Below are positions 1-8,954 of a stretch of 64,000 nucleotides of DNA, one piece after another. The DNA comes from Flaviflexus massiliensis (GTDB lineage: Bacteria > Actinomycetota > Actinomycetes > Actinomycetales > Actinomycetaceae). The DNA is taken from NCBI RefSeq assembly GCF_001375495.1, contig NZ_LN831057.1, positions 310,001-374,000 on the forward strand, written 5' to 3'. The position numbers and the translations under genes are program-made. Numbering within the stretch: the stretch's first letter is position 1; each line of letters opens with the position of its first letter. A model generated the notes under the pieces. That model ran no database searches. It saw only the letters and a list, made by a program, of their open reading frames with translations, and was not told where the DNA came from.

Positions 1-22
1 TGGTCGGGCGTACAGTTGGGGC

Positions 23-652
23 ATGGATATTGCTGGGATGAGGCGGGATTACGACGGAGTGGAACTTCTGGAGGAGAACATTCACTCAACCCCAAGCCAA
101 CTTTTTGAGCAGTGGCTCGAGGAAGCGGTGGCAGCGGGCGTCACGGATCCGAACTCCATGGTGTTATCGACGGTGAGCCCTAGCGGCACACCGTCGAGTC
201 GAGTGGTTCTTGCTAAAGACATTACTGATCGGGGAGTTACGTTCTTTACGAATTACGACTCTCAAAAGGCGCATGAGATCGGTGCGAACCCCAATGTGTC
301 GCTTCTCTTTCACTGGGCCGAACTGAACCGAGTCGTGAGGATTGAAGGGCGAGCGGAACGAATTTCGGATGAGGACTCTGACCGTTACTTTGACTCTCGT
401 CCCCGAGGCTCAAGACTTGGTGCCATTGCCTCCCCGCAGTCGCAGGTGATCGCCTCGCGAAGCGTATTGACCGACAAGATTGCTGAACTTGAGAAGAGTG
501 AAGAACCAATCAAACGACCCGCGAACTGGGGCGGTTATCTCGTCAGGCCATCGAGCGTCGAATTTTGGCAGGGTAGGCCCGACCGCGTTCACGACAGGAT
601 GCGCTACCGCGTGGATGGCGCGCAGTGGGTGAAGGAACGCCTCGCACCCTAG
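23..652 (+). CDS. pdxH: pyridoxamine 5'-phosphate oxidase
   Basis: FMN-dependent enzyme that oxidises pyridoxamine or pyridoxine 5'-phosphate to pyridoxal 5'-phosphate, the last step of B6 cofactor salvage in the cytosol. The 209-residue product has the family length. It shows the FMN-binding stretch around SSRVVLAKDI and FFTNYDSQKA (residues about 58-83) and the diagnostic C-terminus WQGRPDRVHDR followed by W..ERLAP. Start ATG at 23; the promoter lies at or beyond the window edge. It converges on the next gene, with a strong hairpin between them. Family assignment is secure. Confidence 0.95.
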   Translation: MDIAGMRRDYDGVELLEENIHSTPSQLFEQWLEEAVAAGVTDPNSMVLSTVSPSGTPSSRVVLAKDITDRGVTFFTNYDSQKAHEIGANPNVSLLFHWAELNRVVRIEGRAERISDEDSDRYFDSRPRGSRLGAIASPQSQVIASRSVLTDKIAELEKSEEPIKRPANWGGYLVRPSSVEFWQGRPDRVHDRMRYRVDGAQWVKERLAP

Positions 653-670
653 AGGAAAAATATAGGGTTT

Positions 671-704
671 CTCGAGGATCGAAGTTGAGGCTTCGATCCT
701 CGAG
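671..704. terminator. bidirectional terminator between pdxH and the DUF364 gene
   Basis: A perfect 14-bp inverted repeat, CTCGAGGATCGAAG at 671-684 with its complement at 691-704 and a 6-nt loop, lies between convergent genes. On the minus strand the hairpin is followed by an A/T-rich tract ending in five T residues, so it should end minus-strand transcripts best. The stop codon of the minus gene abuts it directly. Confidence 0.75.
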
Positions 705-1481
705 CTATGCTGTGGGCAGAAAGTTGGGCTTGGTTTTCGCGAAGTCGACCATGATTCCAGCCTGGCTGGGGGCACCGAATCCGGTCCCGCGAATGGCCTC
801 CCGAAGCTTATTCGCGTCCGGTGTCGTAAATCCCGACAGGCCGTTTGCACCATGGTCGTAGAGGGCGGGGGACATGGGTGTGCTGGGGCCGGCAATCACA
901 ACGAAAGCATGCTGAGTCAGCTCGAGCAGTCGCGGGAGTGTTTTGTTCACGAGTGTGGATCCCGTGATGAATACGAAATCCTGCTCGGGAATTAGATACT
1001 CGGCGGCCGAATCGATGTAGTCGCCGGTCCGGGGCTCGCGCTCGAGGATTGTCAGTTCGCCAGCGTGCTCGAAGCGCTTCTCAATGAAAGCAAAGTGGCC
1101 AACCGTTGCCACTTTCTTGCCCTTAACAGCTTCTGCATAGGTGTCAAAGGCACCATCTCCCGCCCCGTTTAGCGGAAACTGGTATCCGCAATCGCCCAAG
1201 CGTCCCGGGTGCGAATACCAGGAGTTGATGGCGGCGAGGCCGATGGAGGCCTCGACAAGATTCCACGACTTCACAAGGGCGGCAGCATCACGCAGGCTCT
1301 TACCGACTAAGGATCCTTCAAAGAGTGCTGGTCTAGTTCGCACATCGGTTGTCATGGCGAGGCCGCTCGCACCATCACTCGAACTTACCCTCGTCCAAAT
1401 ATGACCCACCTGGTAGTCATCAACGGTGACGGAGCCAATGCCGTCAATCAGGTCATCGTAGAGAGCCCACGGATTCTTCAT
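705..1481 (-). CDS. DUF4213/DUF364 (putative heavy-metal chelation) protein
   Basis: A 258-residue soluble protein. Its N-terminal part (about 1-85, with an NSWYSHPG stretch near 95) resembles the enolase-like DUF4213 domain. Its C-terminal half (VATVGHFAFIEKRFEHAGELTILEREPR through FVFITGSTLVNKTLPRLLEL and VVIAGPSTPMSPALYDHGANGLSG) resembles DUF364, called a putative heavy-metal chelation domain. The family has structures but no firmly assigned reaction; members often sit near metal transport genes, but none adjoins here. I chose ATG at 1481; an upstream in-frame TTG at 1526 would add 15 unlikely residues. No signal peptide or membrane segment is visible. Confidence 0.72.
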   Translation of the reverse strand: MKNPWALYDDLIDGIGSVTVDDYQVGHIWTRVSSSDGASGLAMTTDVRTRPALFEGSLVGKSLRDAAALVKSWNLVEASIGLAAINSWYSHPGRLGDCGYQFPLNGAGDGAFDTYAEAVKGKKVATVGHFAFIEKRFEHAGELTILEREPRTGDYIDSAAEYLIPEQDFVFITGSTLVNKTLPRLLELTQHAFVVIAGPSTPMSPALYDHGANGLSGFTTPDANKLREAIRGTGFGAPSQAGIMVDFAKTKPNFLPTA

Positions 1482-1898
1482 GACTTCAGGATATTGCACA
1501 AAAAGGCGCCAAACCGTAGGACCCAAGACTGAAGATAGTCCCCATCTTTACTGAAGTTCTCTGTATTTGATTGGGTTCAAGACTTGTGATGTCCAGTTTC
1601 TGAGATTCTTTGTGGCTGCCTCGTCGGGGTTGTTGGGAGCACATAGTCTGGTGCCACTATCGCGAGCAACTGAGAGACCTGGCTCTATGACGTTGCAGCA
1701 ACCAGCCGAGATCCGGTCAGGTGCTAATGCCACGGTTCGATGGAGGAAGAAATGCGAATGTTCGCCGCGGCGCGAGGCCGCAGTAGCCCAAAGCTCTAAG
1801 GGGGTGCGACGCTCTCGTACCCACTCCCCATGGGGATAAATTGGCGTGCCAGAAAACACGCAGAAAACAATCAAACACAAACTTTTTGAGGAATAACT
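1482..1898. other. intergenic region between divergent DUF364 gene and osmC-like gene
   Basis: About 415 bases with no convincing gene. It should hold two divergent promoters. Short open frames on both strands lack ribosome sites and family resemblance. I see no riboswitch or strong hairpin. Confidence 0.5.
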
Positions 1899-2366
1899 AT
1901 GTCTATCGCAACTGAAACCAAGCCCAAGCTCACGACCATCTCCGCCAACGGCACCTGGGTGGGGGAGAGCAGTGCGGACGTCACATCTGGTGAATTTTCG
2001 TTCCGTGTCTCAGAACCGCAGGCGCTCGGAGGCAACAACTCCGGCCCGAATCCCTTCCAGTACCTCATCGGTGCTTTCGAGGGCTGCATCGCTGTCGTTG
2101 TCGAAACGGTGTCCAAGGAACAGAACTTTGATATCGACAGCGCCGATATTTCGATCTCTGGAACCCTGGATCTGCGAGGTTTTGAGGGTGTCGAAGGAGT
2201 TTCCCCGCACTTCCAGAGCGTCGTTGGTGAAGTGAACATCGGTGCGAATCTCGATGCAGAACAGTTCGCGTTCCTCGTGACGGAAACCGAGCGTCGTTGC
2301 CCCATCTACAACCTGATCAAGGACGCTGGGGTCACTCCCCAGATTTCCTGGAACCTGAACAACTAA
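1899..2366 (+). CDS. OsmC/Ohr-family thiol peroxidase-like protein
   Basis: A 155-residue OsmC-family protein. These are small cytosolic dimers that reduce organic or fatty-acid hydroperoxides with two redox cysteines. The two expected cysteines are visible: one in FEGCIAVVVE (about residue 65) and one in TERRCPIYNL (about 132), at usual spacing. The N-terminal beta region (TISANGTWVGE..TSGEFSFRVSEPQALGGNN) and the GPNPFQYLIGA helix are typical of the YhfA/OsmC-like subgroup rather than Ohr. A ribosome site (TTTGAGGA) sits about 8 nt before the ATG. It appears monocistronic and ends before a strong hairpin. The substrate is unknown. Confidence 0.88.
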   Translation: MSIATETKPKLTTISANGTWVGESSADVTSGEFSFRVSEPQALGGNNSGPNPFQYLIGAFEGCIAVVVETVSKEQNFDIDSADISISGTLDLRGFEGVEGVSPHFQSVVGEVNIGANLDAEQFAFLVTETERRCPIYNLIKDAGVTPQISWNLNN

Positions 2367-2745
2367 GTTAATAGTGTGGGCACGAAATGCTCGCACTCAC
2401 CGATCAGTTCGTTCGCCATAATCATGCTCAGGTCGGTTAGGTAAATGGGTGGCCTGACCGAGCGGAACTAGGTAGGTCTGCGTCCAGAATGCGGTGATTG
2501 AAATTAGAGTGTGGCTGTGCCCGAGATGTGGCTTCTCGGGCACAGCTACACGCCTTTAGGTTCCAGAGAACTTCAACGGAGAAGTGCCACGCAAGAGAGG
2601 CACACCAACAGATTCGCAAGATGAGAATCCAAACATGCTTTTAGAAGCTATGTCTTTAAAGACGGCATGTAGTCGAGGGAGTTACTGCCAAGAAAATGTT
2701 TCAAGGGCTTAAGCAAAGTTTTCGGAGAGATCGCTCTGCGAAAAC
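2367..2745. other. intergenic region downstream of osmC-like gene
   Basis: About 380 bases between two genes that converge. Apart from the hairpin at 2509-2551 nothing gene-like is supported; short frames here lack start context or homology. Confidence 0.5.
2509..2551 (+). terminator. strong hairpin, probable terminator
   Basis: GTGTGGCTGTGCCCGAG (2509-2525) pairs with 2535-2551 across a 9-nt loop; one G-T wobble in 17 bp. It is followed by GCCTTT rather than a long T run. Lying 140 bp after the OsmC gene and 195 bp from the end of the convergent pimB-like gene, it could serve either. Confidence 0.6.
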
Positions 2746-3867
2746 CTAGAGGATGTGCTGGAGGGGCTGGATGAGGTGTTCCCAGCGCCAGGCTTCATCC
2801 ACCCACTGTTTGCCTCGCTCACCCATGGCCTTCGCTCGATCGGCATCCTCGAGGAGATAGGTGAGGGCCTCGACGAGAGCGTTGCCGGATCTGCCATCGA
2901 CCACGAGACCCGTTTCGCCGGGAACGACTGCTTCGGGGGCGCCGCCGGAGTTGCCTGCAATGACCGGCAGACCCGCTGCGTAGGCTTCCAGGTAGACGAT
3001 GCCAAGTCCCTCGATATCGAGTCCGCCGCCTCGCGTGCGGCACGGCATCGCGTAGACGTCACCGAGAGAGTAGTGGCCGGGTAGCTCGGAGTAGGGGACC
3101 TCGCCAGTAAAGATAATGGAATCGCGGGCAGGCGAGGCCTCCGCCATTGCGTCCAACTTCTCCCGGTAGGGGCCCTTACCGACAATGACAAGGCGGGCCT
3201 GGGGGAAACGAGCAGAGACTCTCGCCCAGTTGTTAATGAGAAGGTCTTGACCCTTGCGTTCGACGAGGCGGGAGATGCAGATGACCACGGGCGCATCGGG
3301 AGCAATGTTGTAGCGCTCCCGAAGCTCCCGCCTCATATCCGCGTTGAACGCGAACTGTTCGGGGTTGATGCCGCCCGGCATTCTCATCGTCTCCACCCCG
3401 TCAAGGAGCGGCTGAAGCCTGTGAAGTGTGGCTTTCGTCAGGTAGGTGACAATGTCGTTGTCGCGGAAGATCTTAGCGACGAACTGGCGCGCACCCGGGA
3501 TCATCGACCAGCCGATCTCGTGACCGTGAGTGGTCGCAATCGTTTGCTTGGCCCCTGCTTTCCTTGCATCGTTCGCCATGATCCCGAGCGGTGTTGATGC
3601 CCCGAACCATACGTTGTGAATGTTCTTCTCCCGGATGATCCTCATCATCGTGTCCCGCACGGTCGGAATGGGGAGCATCATCGTGCCGGGGTAACGGACC
3701 ACGTGATAGGGAACCTTCGCGTCGTAGTCTGCCGCACCACCGTCGGGGGTGGAGGCGTACACGGTGAGCTTTGTTGGGTCTAATTGCCCAACAAAGCCCT
3801 CCAAGTAGGTTTGAATCCCTCCCGTGCGTGGAGGGAAATCGTTGGTGACGAGAAGGGTTTCCTGCAT
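2746..3867 (-). CDS. pimB: GT4 glycosyltransferase, PimB'-like PI-mannoside mannosyltransferase
   Basis: A 373-residue GT-B glycosyltransferase of family GT4. The N-terminus TNDFPPRTGGIQ is the signature seen in PimB', which adds the second mannose (GDP-mannose to PIM1) at the cytosolic membrane face during phosphatidylinositol mannoside synthesis. The C-terminal nucleotide-sugar domain has VVICISRLVERKGQD (about 205), the GKGPYREKL loop and the acidic E-x7-E-type motif DIEGLGIVYLEAYAAGLPV (about 295). Length matches the family. It lies 18 bp downstream of the IclR-type regulator gene on the same strand, so cotranscription is likely. A related GT4 donor/acceptor pair cannot be excluded. Confidence 0.8.
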   Translation of the reverse strand: MQETLLVTNDFPPRTGGIQTYLEGFVGQLDPTKLTVYASTPDGGAADYDAKVPYHVVRYPGTMMLPIPTVRDTMMRIIREKNIHNVWFGASTPLGIMANDARKAGAKQTIATTHGHEIGWSMIPGARQFVAKIFRDNDIVTYLTKATLHRLQPLLDGVETMRMPGGINPEQFAFNADMRRELRERYNIAPDAPVVICISRLVERKGQDLLINNWARVSARFPQARLVIVGKGPYREKLDAMAEASPARDSIIFTGEVPYSELPGHYSLGDVYAMPCRTRGGGLDIEGLGIVYLEAYAAGLPVIAGNSGGAPEAVVPGETGLVVDGRSGNALVEALTYLLEDADRAKAMGERGKQWVDEAWRWEHLIQPLQHIL

Positions 3868-3885
3868 GCCCCTATCTTTGCAGAC

Positions 3886-4617
3886 TTAGTAGTCTTCCGA
3901 CCGCTTGAGCACCTCGGTCAGCCTGTTTGCTGCTGCGACAACGGAAACGGAGTGCTGGCGGCCGGGTTGGCGACCCATGCGCTCGATCGGGCCGGAGATG
4001 GAGACGGCTGCGACGACCCGGCCACTCGGTCCCCAAACAGGTGCCGAGATCGAGGCAACACCGGCTTCGCGCTCGGCAACTGACTGTGCCCAGCGCCTGC
4101 GGCGAACGGCAGAGAGGGTCGTGGCGGTGAAGTTAGCGCCATGGAGACCCCGGTGTAGACGGTCGGGTTCCTCCCATGCGAGGAGAACCTGGGCGGCTGA
4201 ACCGGCGAGCATCGACAGGGCGGCACCGACGGGGATAGAGTCCCGGAGCCCGCCGAGATTCCGTTCGGCAGCCGCGACGCAGATCCTCACGTCACCCTGC
4301 CTGCGGAACAGCTGAGCTGATTCGCCCGTGTGATCGCGCAGCGCGATGAGGACGGGCTTGGCCGCGGCGAGAAGCGGATCGCCGCCCGCTGCGGAGGCGA
4401 GTTCCTCCATGCGGGGGCCAAGAATGAACCTGCCCTGCATGTCTCTCGTGACAAAGCGATGGTATTCAAGTGCAACAGCGAGGCGGTGTGCTGTTGGTCT
4501 CGCCAGGTGGGTTGCGGTGACCAGCTGAGCGAGTGTGTGGGGTCCCGATTCAAGCGCGCCAAGTACTGACGCGGCCTTGTCGAGAACGCCAACTCCAGAT
4601 CCCTGTGAAGTGTCCAT
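3886..4617 (-). CDS. ltbR: IclR-family regulator, NdgR/LtbR type
   Basis: A 243-residue IclR regulator: N-terminal winged helix (GVGVLDKAASVLGALESGPHTLAQLV, about residues 8-75) and a C-terminal effector domain (about 85-235). The GVGVLDKAA start and position divergent from leuC match NdgR of Streptomyces and LtbR of Corynebacterium, which repress leuCD and related amino-acid genes. It probably represses leuCD and itself from the shared 115-bp intergenic region, where a 7-bp inverted repeat is visible. pimB-like follows 18 bp downstream. Effector is not known from sequence. Confidence 0.85.
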   Translation of the reverse strand: MDTSQGSGVGVLDKAASVLGALESGPHTLAQLVTATHLARPTAHRLAVALEYHRFVTRDMQGRFILGPRMEELASAAGGDPLLAAAKPVLIALRDHTGESAQLFRRQGDVRICVAAAERNLGGLRDSIPVGAALSMLAGSAAQVLLAWEEPDRLHRGLHGANFTATTLSAVRRRRWAQSVAEREAGVASISAPVWGPSGRVVAAVSISGPIERMGRQPGRQHSVSVVAAANRLTEVLKRSEDY

Positions 4618-4635
4618 GTAGTGATATTCTCATCT

Positions 4636-4657
4636 CGCACTTTGATACGCAAGTGCG
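4636..4657. promoter_or_regulatory. candidate LtbR/NdgR operator
   Basis: Inverted repeat CGCACTT (4636-4642) and AAGTGCG (4651-4657) with an 8-nt spacer, placed in the short divergent region between the IclR gene start (4617) and leuC start (4733). A perfect 7-bp palindrome here is where a self-regulating repressor would bind. Assignment is inference. Confidence 0.5.
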
Positions 4658-4732
4658 CTACAGTTGGAAAAAGCACATTGTGATGGGAACACCTTCCGGT
4701 GTGTCAGAACCGAGAAAGAAAGAGAGATTGTC

Positions 4733-6133
4733 ATGGGCTCTACCCTGGCCGAAAAGGTTTGGAAGTCGCATATCGTCGCGCGCGGCGAAGACGGAGCTCC
4801 GGACCTTCTCTACATTGACCTGCACCTCGTTCACGAGGTCACCAGCCCCCAGGCTTTCGAGGGACTGCGACTGGCCGGCCGTGAGGTGCGTCGTCCCGAT
4901 CTGACGATCGCGACCGAGGACCACAACGTTCCCACCCTCAATATTGACCTGCCGATTGCCGATAAGATTTCGGCCAAGCAGATCGACACGTTGCGCAAGA
5001 ATGCCAAGGATTTCGGTGTGCGCCTGCATTCGCTCGGCGATTCCGAGCAGGGCATCGTGCACGTTGTTGGCCCCCAGCTGGGCATTACCCAGCCCGGTAT
5101 GACCATCGTCTGCGGTGACTCTCACACCTCGACGCACGGCGCCTTCGGTGCGCTTGCCATGGGCATCGGCACCTCGGAGGTTGAGCATGTGCTCGCCACC
5201 CAGACCCTGCCCCTGCAGCCTTTCAAGACCATGGCGATCAACGTCAATGGCAAACTGCGCCCTGGCACTACGTCCAAGGACATCATCCTCGCGATCATCG
5301 CCAAGATCGGCACCGGTGGCGGTGCCGGTTACGTCCTCGAATACCGCGGTGAAGCCATCGAGGCGCTCTCGATGGAAGCCCGCATGACCATCTGCAACAT
5401 GTCGATCGAAGCCGGCGCTCGCGCCGGCATGATCGCACCGGACGAGACCACGTTCGAGTACATCAAGGGCCGTCCGCACGCTCCCGAAGGTGAAGACTGG
5501 GACCGCGCAGTTGAGTACTGGAAGTCCCTGCGCACGGATGACGATGCTGAATTCGATGCCGTTGTCGAGCTGAACGCAGATGACCTCGAACCCTTCGTCA
5601 CCTGGGGTACCAACCCCGGTCAGGGCCTGCCGATCTCGGCATCGGTTCCCGACCCGGAAGACTTCGCCGACGAGACCGAACGCAACGCTGCTGAGCGGGC
5701 ACTGGAATACATGGATCTGAAGCCGGGCACCAAGCTCAAGGACATCCGTGTCGACACGGTCTTCATAGGCTCGTGCACCAATGGCCGCATCGAGGACCTC
5801 CGCAACATCGCGAACGTCATCAAGGGACAGCGGAAGGACCCCAACGTTCGAGTCATGGTCGTTCCCGGATCCGCCCGTGTCCGCCTCCAGGCGGAAGCCG
5901 AAGGTCTCGACAAGATCTTCACCGAGTTCGGTGCAGAATGGCGTAATGCTGGATGCTCCATGTGCCTCGGCATGAACCCGGACCAGCTGGCACCGGGTGA
6001 GCGTGCCGCCTCCACCTCGAACCGTAACTTTGAGGGACGCCAGGGCAAGGGTGGACGCACCCACCTGGTTTCTCCGCTCGTCGCCGCAGCAACCGCGATC
6101 CGCGGCACCATCTCGACCCCCGCCGATCTGTAA
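4733..6133 (+). CDS. leuC: 3-isopropylmalate dehydratase large subunit
   Basis: Aconitase-family [4Fe-4S] subunit that, with LeuD, isomerises 2-isopropylmalate to 3-isopropylmalate in leucine synthesis. The 466-residue protein carries [17 protein letters not shown] near the start, [26 protein letters not shown], and the three cluster cysteines at about 348 (GSCTNGR), 408 and 411 (GCSMCLGMN). ATG at 4733 follows an AGAGAG ribosome site; an in-frame TTG at 4664 would add 23 residues unlike the family. leuD follows after 9 bp. Regulation is probably by the divergent IclR-type protein. Confidence 0.97.
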   Translation: MGSTLAEKVWKSHIVARGEDGAPDLLYIDLHLVHEVTSPQAFEGLRLAGREVRRPDLTIATEDHNVPTLNIDLPIADKISAKQIDTLRKNAKDFGVRLHSLGDSEQGIVHVVGPQLGITQPGMTIVCGDSHTSTHGAFGALAMGIGTSEVEHVLATQTLPLQPFKTMAINVNGKLRPGTTSKDIILAIIAKIGTGGGAGYVLEYRGEAIEALSMEARMTICNMSIEAGARAGMIAPDETTFEYIKGRPHAPEGEDWDRAVEYWKSLRTDDDAEFDAVVELNADDLEPFVTWGTNPGQGLPISASVPDPEDFADETERNAAERALEYMDLKPGTKLKDIRVDTVFIGSCTNGRIEDLRNIANVIKGQRKDPNVRVMVVPGSARVRLQAEAEGLDKIFTEFGAEWRNAGCSMCLGMNPDQLAPGERAASTSNRNFEGRQGKGGRTHLVSPLVAAATAIRGTISTPADL

Positions 6134-6142
6134 GGAGCACCC

Positions 6143-6799
6143 ATGGAAAAGTTCAGTACCCACACCGGCATTGGCGTGCCCCTGCGTCGCTCCAACGTCG
6201 ACACAGACCAGATCATCCCAGCCGTTTACCTCAAGCGCGTGACCCGCACCGGTTTCGAAGATGCTCTCTTCGCTGCTTGGCGCAACGACCCGGAATTCGT
6301 GCTCAACCAGGACGAGTACAAGAACGGTTCCGTCCTCATTGCGGGCGCGGACTTTGGAACGGGTTCCTCCCGTGAACACGCGGTATGGGCGCTCAAGGAC
6401 TACGGCTTCCGCGCCGTTCTCGCACCTCGGTTCGCCGACATCTTCCGCGGTAACTCCGCCAAGCAGGGTCTCGTCGCCGGCATTATCACCCAGGATGACT
6501 GCGAACAGCTCTGGAAGATCCTCGAAACCGAACCCGGCACTGAAGTAACCGTGGATCTTGTCGAGCGGACCGTCACCGCGGGTAGCTTCACCACGACCTT
6601 CGAGATCGAGGATTACACGCGCTGGAGGCTCATGGAAGGCCTTGATGACATCGGTCTGACGCTCCGTCAGGAGGAGAAGATCACCGAGTTTGAAAAGACC
6701 CGTCCCTCCTTTAAGCCGGCCACGCTCCCGATCAAGGCGCTTCCCGTAGAAGAAGTTGTCTCGGCACGTCCTGTCGATGGGGAGGCACCGCTCACCTAA
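6143..6799 (+). CDS. leuD: 3-isopropylmalate dehydratase small subunit
   Basis: The swivelling-domain partner of LeuC. The 218-residue product shows the family pattern: [20 protein letters not shown] near residues 11-30, [37 protein letters not shown] (about 70-107), where GSSREHA is the substrate loop. AAGGAG precedes ATG at 6143. It is translationally close to leuC (9 bp) and 9 bp ahead of an acetyltransferase gene that may share the transcript. Confidence 0.97.
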   Translation: MEKFSTHTGIGVPLRRSNVDTDQIIPAVYLKRVTRTGFEDALFAAWRNDPEFVLNQDEYKNGSVLIAGADFGTGSSREHAVWALKDYGFRAVLAPRFADIFRGNSAKQGLVAGIITQDDCEQLWKILETEPGTEVTVDLVERTVTAGSFTTTFEIEDYTRWRLMEGLDDIGLTLRQEEKITEFEKTRPSFKPATLPIKALPVEEVVSARPVDGEAPLT

Positions 6800-6808
6800 T
6801 GTGAGCTC

Positions 6809-7333
6809 ATGGTAGAACTACGAGTTGTGACAGTCGCCGATGTACCGGAGTTGACTGAGCTTCTTGTGCTGAGCAGAGAGTTCCTCGCGCCGTATGAACC
6901 ACGGCGCGAGGACTCGTATTATGACCGTGCTTTCCAATTGAAGCTTGTGACGGCGAAACTTGCTGATCATGAGCAGGGCTCCGAAGTGCCGTTCGTCATC
7001 GTCGACAACGGCAAGATCGTGGGTCAGCTCGTCATTGATCGAATCGAATTCGGTCCCTTCCGCTCGTGCGACATCGGATACTGGGTGGCGGAAAGGTCCT
7101 GCGGCAAAGGCATAGCAACTGAAGCTGTTTCCCAAGCCCTCGACTATGTGCGTGATGAGCTTGGGCTCACCCGCGTCACCGCAGCGACCCTGCCCGACAA
7201 CATTCCGTCGATCAAGGTCCTGGAAAACAACGGGTTTGAAACGATAGGGCTCGCACGTAGCTTCATGGAGATCGCGGGGGAGCGGCGCGACCACGTGCTC
7301 TTTGAATTCGTGCATTCGACGACCCAAAGCTGA
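6809..7333 (+). CDS. GNAT acetyltransferase, RimJ/RimL type
   Basis: A 174-residue GNAT enzyme. The acetyl-CoA motif A region is visible as CDIGYWVAERSCGKGIATEAVSQALDYV (about 90-117; R/Q-x-x-G-x-A variant SCGKGIA), followed by NIPSIKVLENNGFETIG, typical of RimJ/RimL ribosomal-protein N-acetyltransferases and of small-molecule (amino acid or antibiotic) acetylators. It begins 9 bp after leuD and is probably cotranscribed. Substrate unknown. Confidence 0.82.
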   Translation: MVELRVVTVADVPELTELLVLSREFLAPYEPRREDSYYDRAFQLKLVTAKLADHEQGSEVPFVIVDNGKIVGQLVIDRIEFGPFRSCDIGYWVAERSCGKGIATEAVSQALDYVRDELGLTRVTAATLPDNIPSIKVLENNGFETIGLARSFMEIAGERRDHVLFEFVHSTTQS

Positions 7334-7445
7334 TCACCACACATTTCCCACATTGGTAAGCCCCTGGTGGTCGGTCGTAACGTTGCTAAAGAAGGTGACG
7401 AAATATGGCGGATCCTTGCAACAGGAATAACATCCGATATTAGTT

Positions 7446-7467
7446 CAAATAATATTGCGCAAATAAT
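7446..7467. promoter_or_regulatory. direct-repeat candidate operator before MFS/ArsR pair
   Basis: CAAATAAT occurs at 7446-7453 and again at 7460-7467 (14-nt period) around a TTGCGCAA palindrome, in a markedly AT-rich stretch 35-55 nt before the MFS start. The downstream ArsR-fold regulator is a plausible ligand. Inference only. Confidence 0.35.
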
Positions 7468-7502
7468 TGGAATTAATTGAGTTAAAGGCTTAGTCTCAAG
7501 TC

Positions 7503-8954
7503 GTGAGTGAAAAATTGGCAGTTGAGCCGCGGAAGTCGATTTGGCGCAATGGCAACTACACGTGGTGGCTCGCAGGCGATACGACGGGTGCGATTGGTCG
7601 CGGATTCTCCCTCTTCATCGTCAGCTTCGTCGCCTACGACCTGTCGGGATCGGAGGCCATCGCCGGCTCGATCAATACCGTGATTCTTCTTGTCATTCTG
7701 TTCTTCTCCGTACCCGGGGGAGTGATCACGGACAGGTCCGACCGTCGCACGCTGGTCTACCTCTATTCGGGTGTCGGCGCGGTGATTAGCCTGTTCCTAT
7801 TTGCCCTCGTGCTCATGGGGAAGCTCAACATGGGAGTCTTCATCGCCTTCATGTGCATCCTCGGGGTCGCGGTTGGCTTCTTTGGCGAGGCGAGCAACGC
7901 TTCCCTGCGATCGATCGTTCAAGGGGTTGACTACGTTCATGCCCAGGCCGCAAACCAGGGCCGCGATGCTGCCGTTCAGCTCGCAACACGTCCTCTTGCC
8001 GGATTGTTTTATGGGATTGCCGCCTGGCTGCCCTATCTCCTGTCGGGCATCATGTTCGCCCTCCAAGGCCTCTTCTTCACGAGAATCAAGAAGTCCCTCA
8101 AGGCATCAGACGAGACTGCGGCATCGGATGCAAGATCCAGTGATACCGAGACCTCTCTGTGTGATGAAAATAGTGGCGACCAGGAACTTGATATCGATTC
8201 CCTTGATCCTGAATCACCGGTTGGCTTCGAAGGGGAGCCGGCGATGGATGGTGAGCACCTCTTCGTTGGGATGGGGCACGTCGAGGCCGAGAAGCAGAAT
8301 GCTTCTCGGCCTCGCAGAGGCTGGCTTTCCTCGATGAAGGACGAATTTGTGGAAGGGCTGCGCTACCTTGTTGGGAGACCAACTCTGCTCACACTCGGAA
8401 TTATCGTCACCATTATCAACCTGGGAACAGCGGGTATTGCGGCCGCCATCACCCTCTCCCTGATCGGGCGCGGCTACGCTGCAATCGAAGTGGGCTACGT
8501 GGGTGTTGCCGTTGGGGTTGCCGTCATCATCTCCTCGATATTTGCCGGAAAGATTGCGGCAACTCATCCCACCGGAATTATTACCATTATTGGTCTGGGA
8601 TGGTGCGCGGTCTCCAATGTGCCAATGATCTTCTCCGATTCTTACGTCATGATGCTCGTGTGTTCGTTCCTGTTTGGTCTTGGCATGCCGATCATCAATG
8701 CGGCACTCATTGCCTATATCTTCGGGCGCACACCGGAGGGCCTGCAGGGCAGGGTGGGCACGGTTGTGAATCTGGCAGCGTCGGGCCTGGCGGCCCTTGC
8801 TCCGCTCATCGCCGGTGTGCTTGTTGAACAGGTGGACTTTAGGGCCACATGCGCGGTCTTTGTCGCGGTGTGTGCGATCAGCTTTGCAATTGCGCTCTTC
8901 TCCGCGCGCATCAGAAACATTCCGGTACCGAGCCATTGGGAACAATATGAGTGA
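7503..8954 (+). CDS. MFS transporter with long acidic central loop
   Basis: A 483-residue major facilitator protein with about 12 hydrophobic helices. The first half includes a DRSDRRTLVYLYSGVG loop (about 78-93), the usual motif-A position. Between helices 6 and 7 there is an unusually long hydrophilic insert (about residues 198-280), rich in Asp/Glu/Ser, probably cytosolic and disordered. The start is GTG at 7503; no good Shine-Dalgarno precedes it, so a leaderless message is possible. The last 8 bp overlap the ArsR-type gene, so the pair is an operon and the exporter is probably controlled by it. Substrate cannot be read from sequence. Confidence 0.82.
   Translation: MSEKLAVEPRKSIWRNGNYTWWLAGDTTGAIGRGFSLFIVSFVAYDLSGSEAIAGSINTVILLVILFFSVPGGVITDRSDRRTLVYLYSGVGAVISLFLFALVLMGKLNMGVFIAFMCILGVAVGFFGEASNASLRSIVQGVDYVHAQAANQGRDAAVQLATRPLAGLFYGIAAWLPYLLSGIMFALQGLFFTRIKKSLKASDETAASDARSSDTETSLCDENSGDQELDIDSLDPESPVGFEGEPAMDGEHLFVGMGHVEAEKQNASRPRRGWLSSMKDEFVEGLRYLVGRPTLLTLGIIVTIINLGTAGIAAAITLSLIGRGYAAIEVGYVGVAVGVAVIISSIFAGKIAATHPTGIITIIGLGWCAVSNVPMIFSDSYVMMLVCSFLFGLGMPIINAALIAYIFGRTPEGLQGRVGTVVNLAASGLAALAPLIAGVLVEQVDFRATCAVFVAVCAISFAIALFSARIRNIPVPSHWEQYE

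Noticed and set aside
4658-6379. 573-residue open frame antisense to leuCD
   Set aside because: It lies wholly opposite confident leuC and leuD genes; its product is Gly/Asp/Val-rich with no domain, a typical shadow of high-GC coding DNA.
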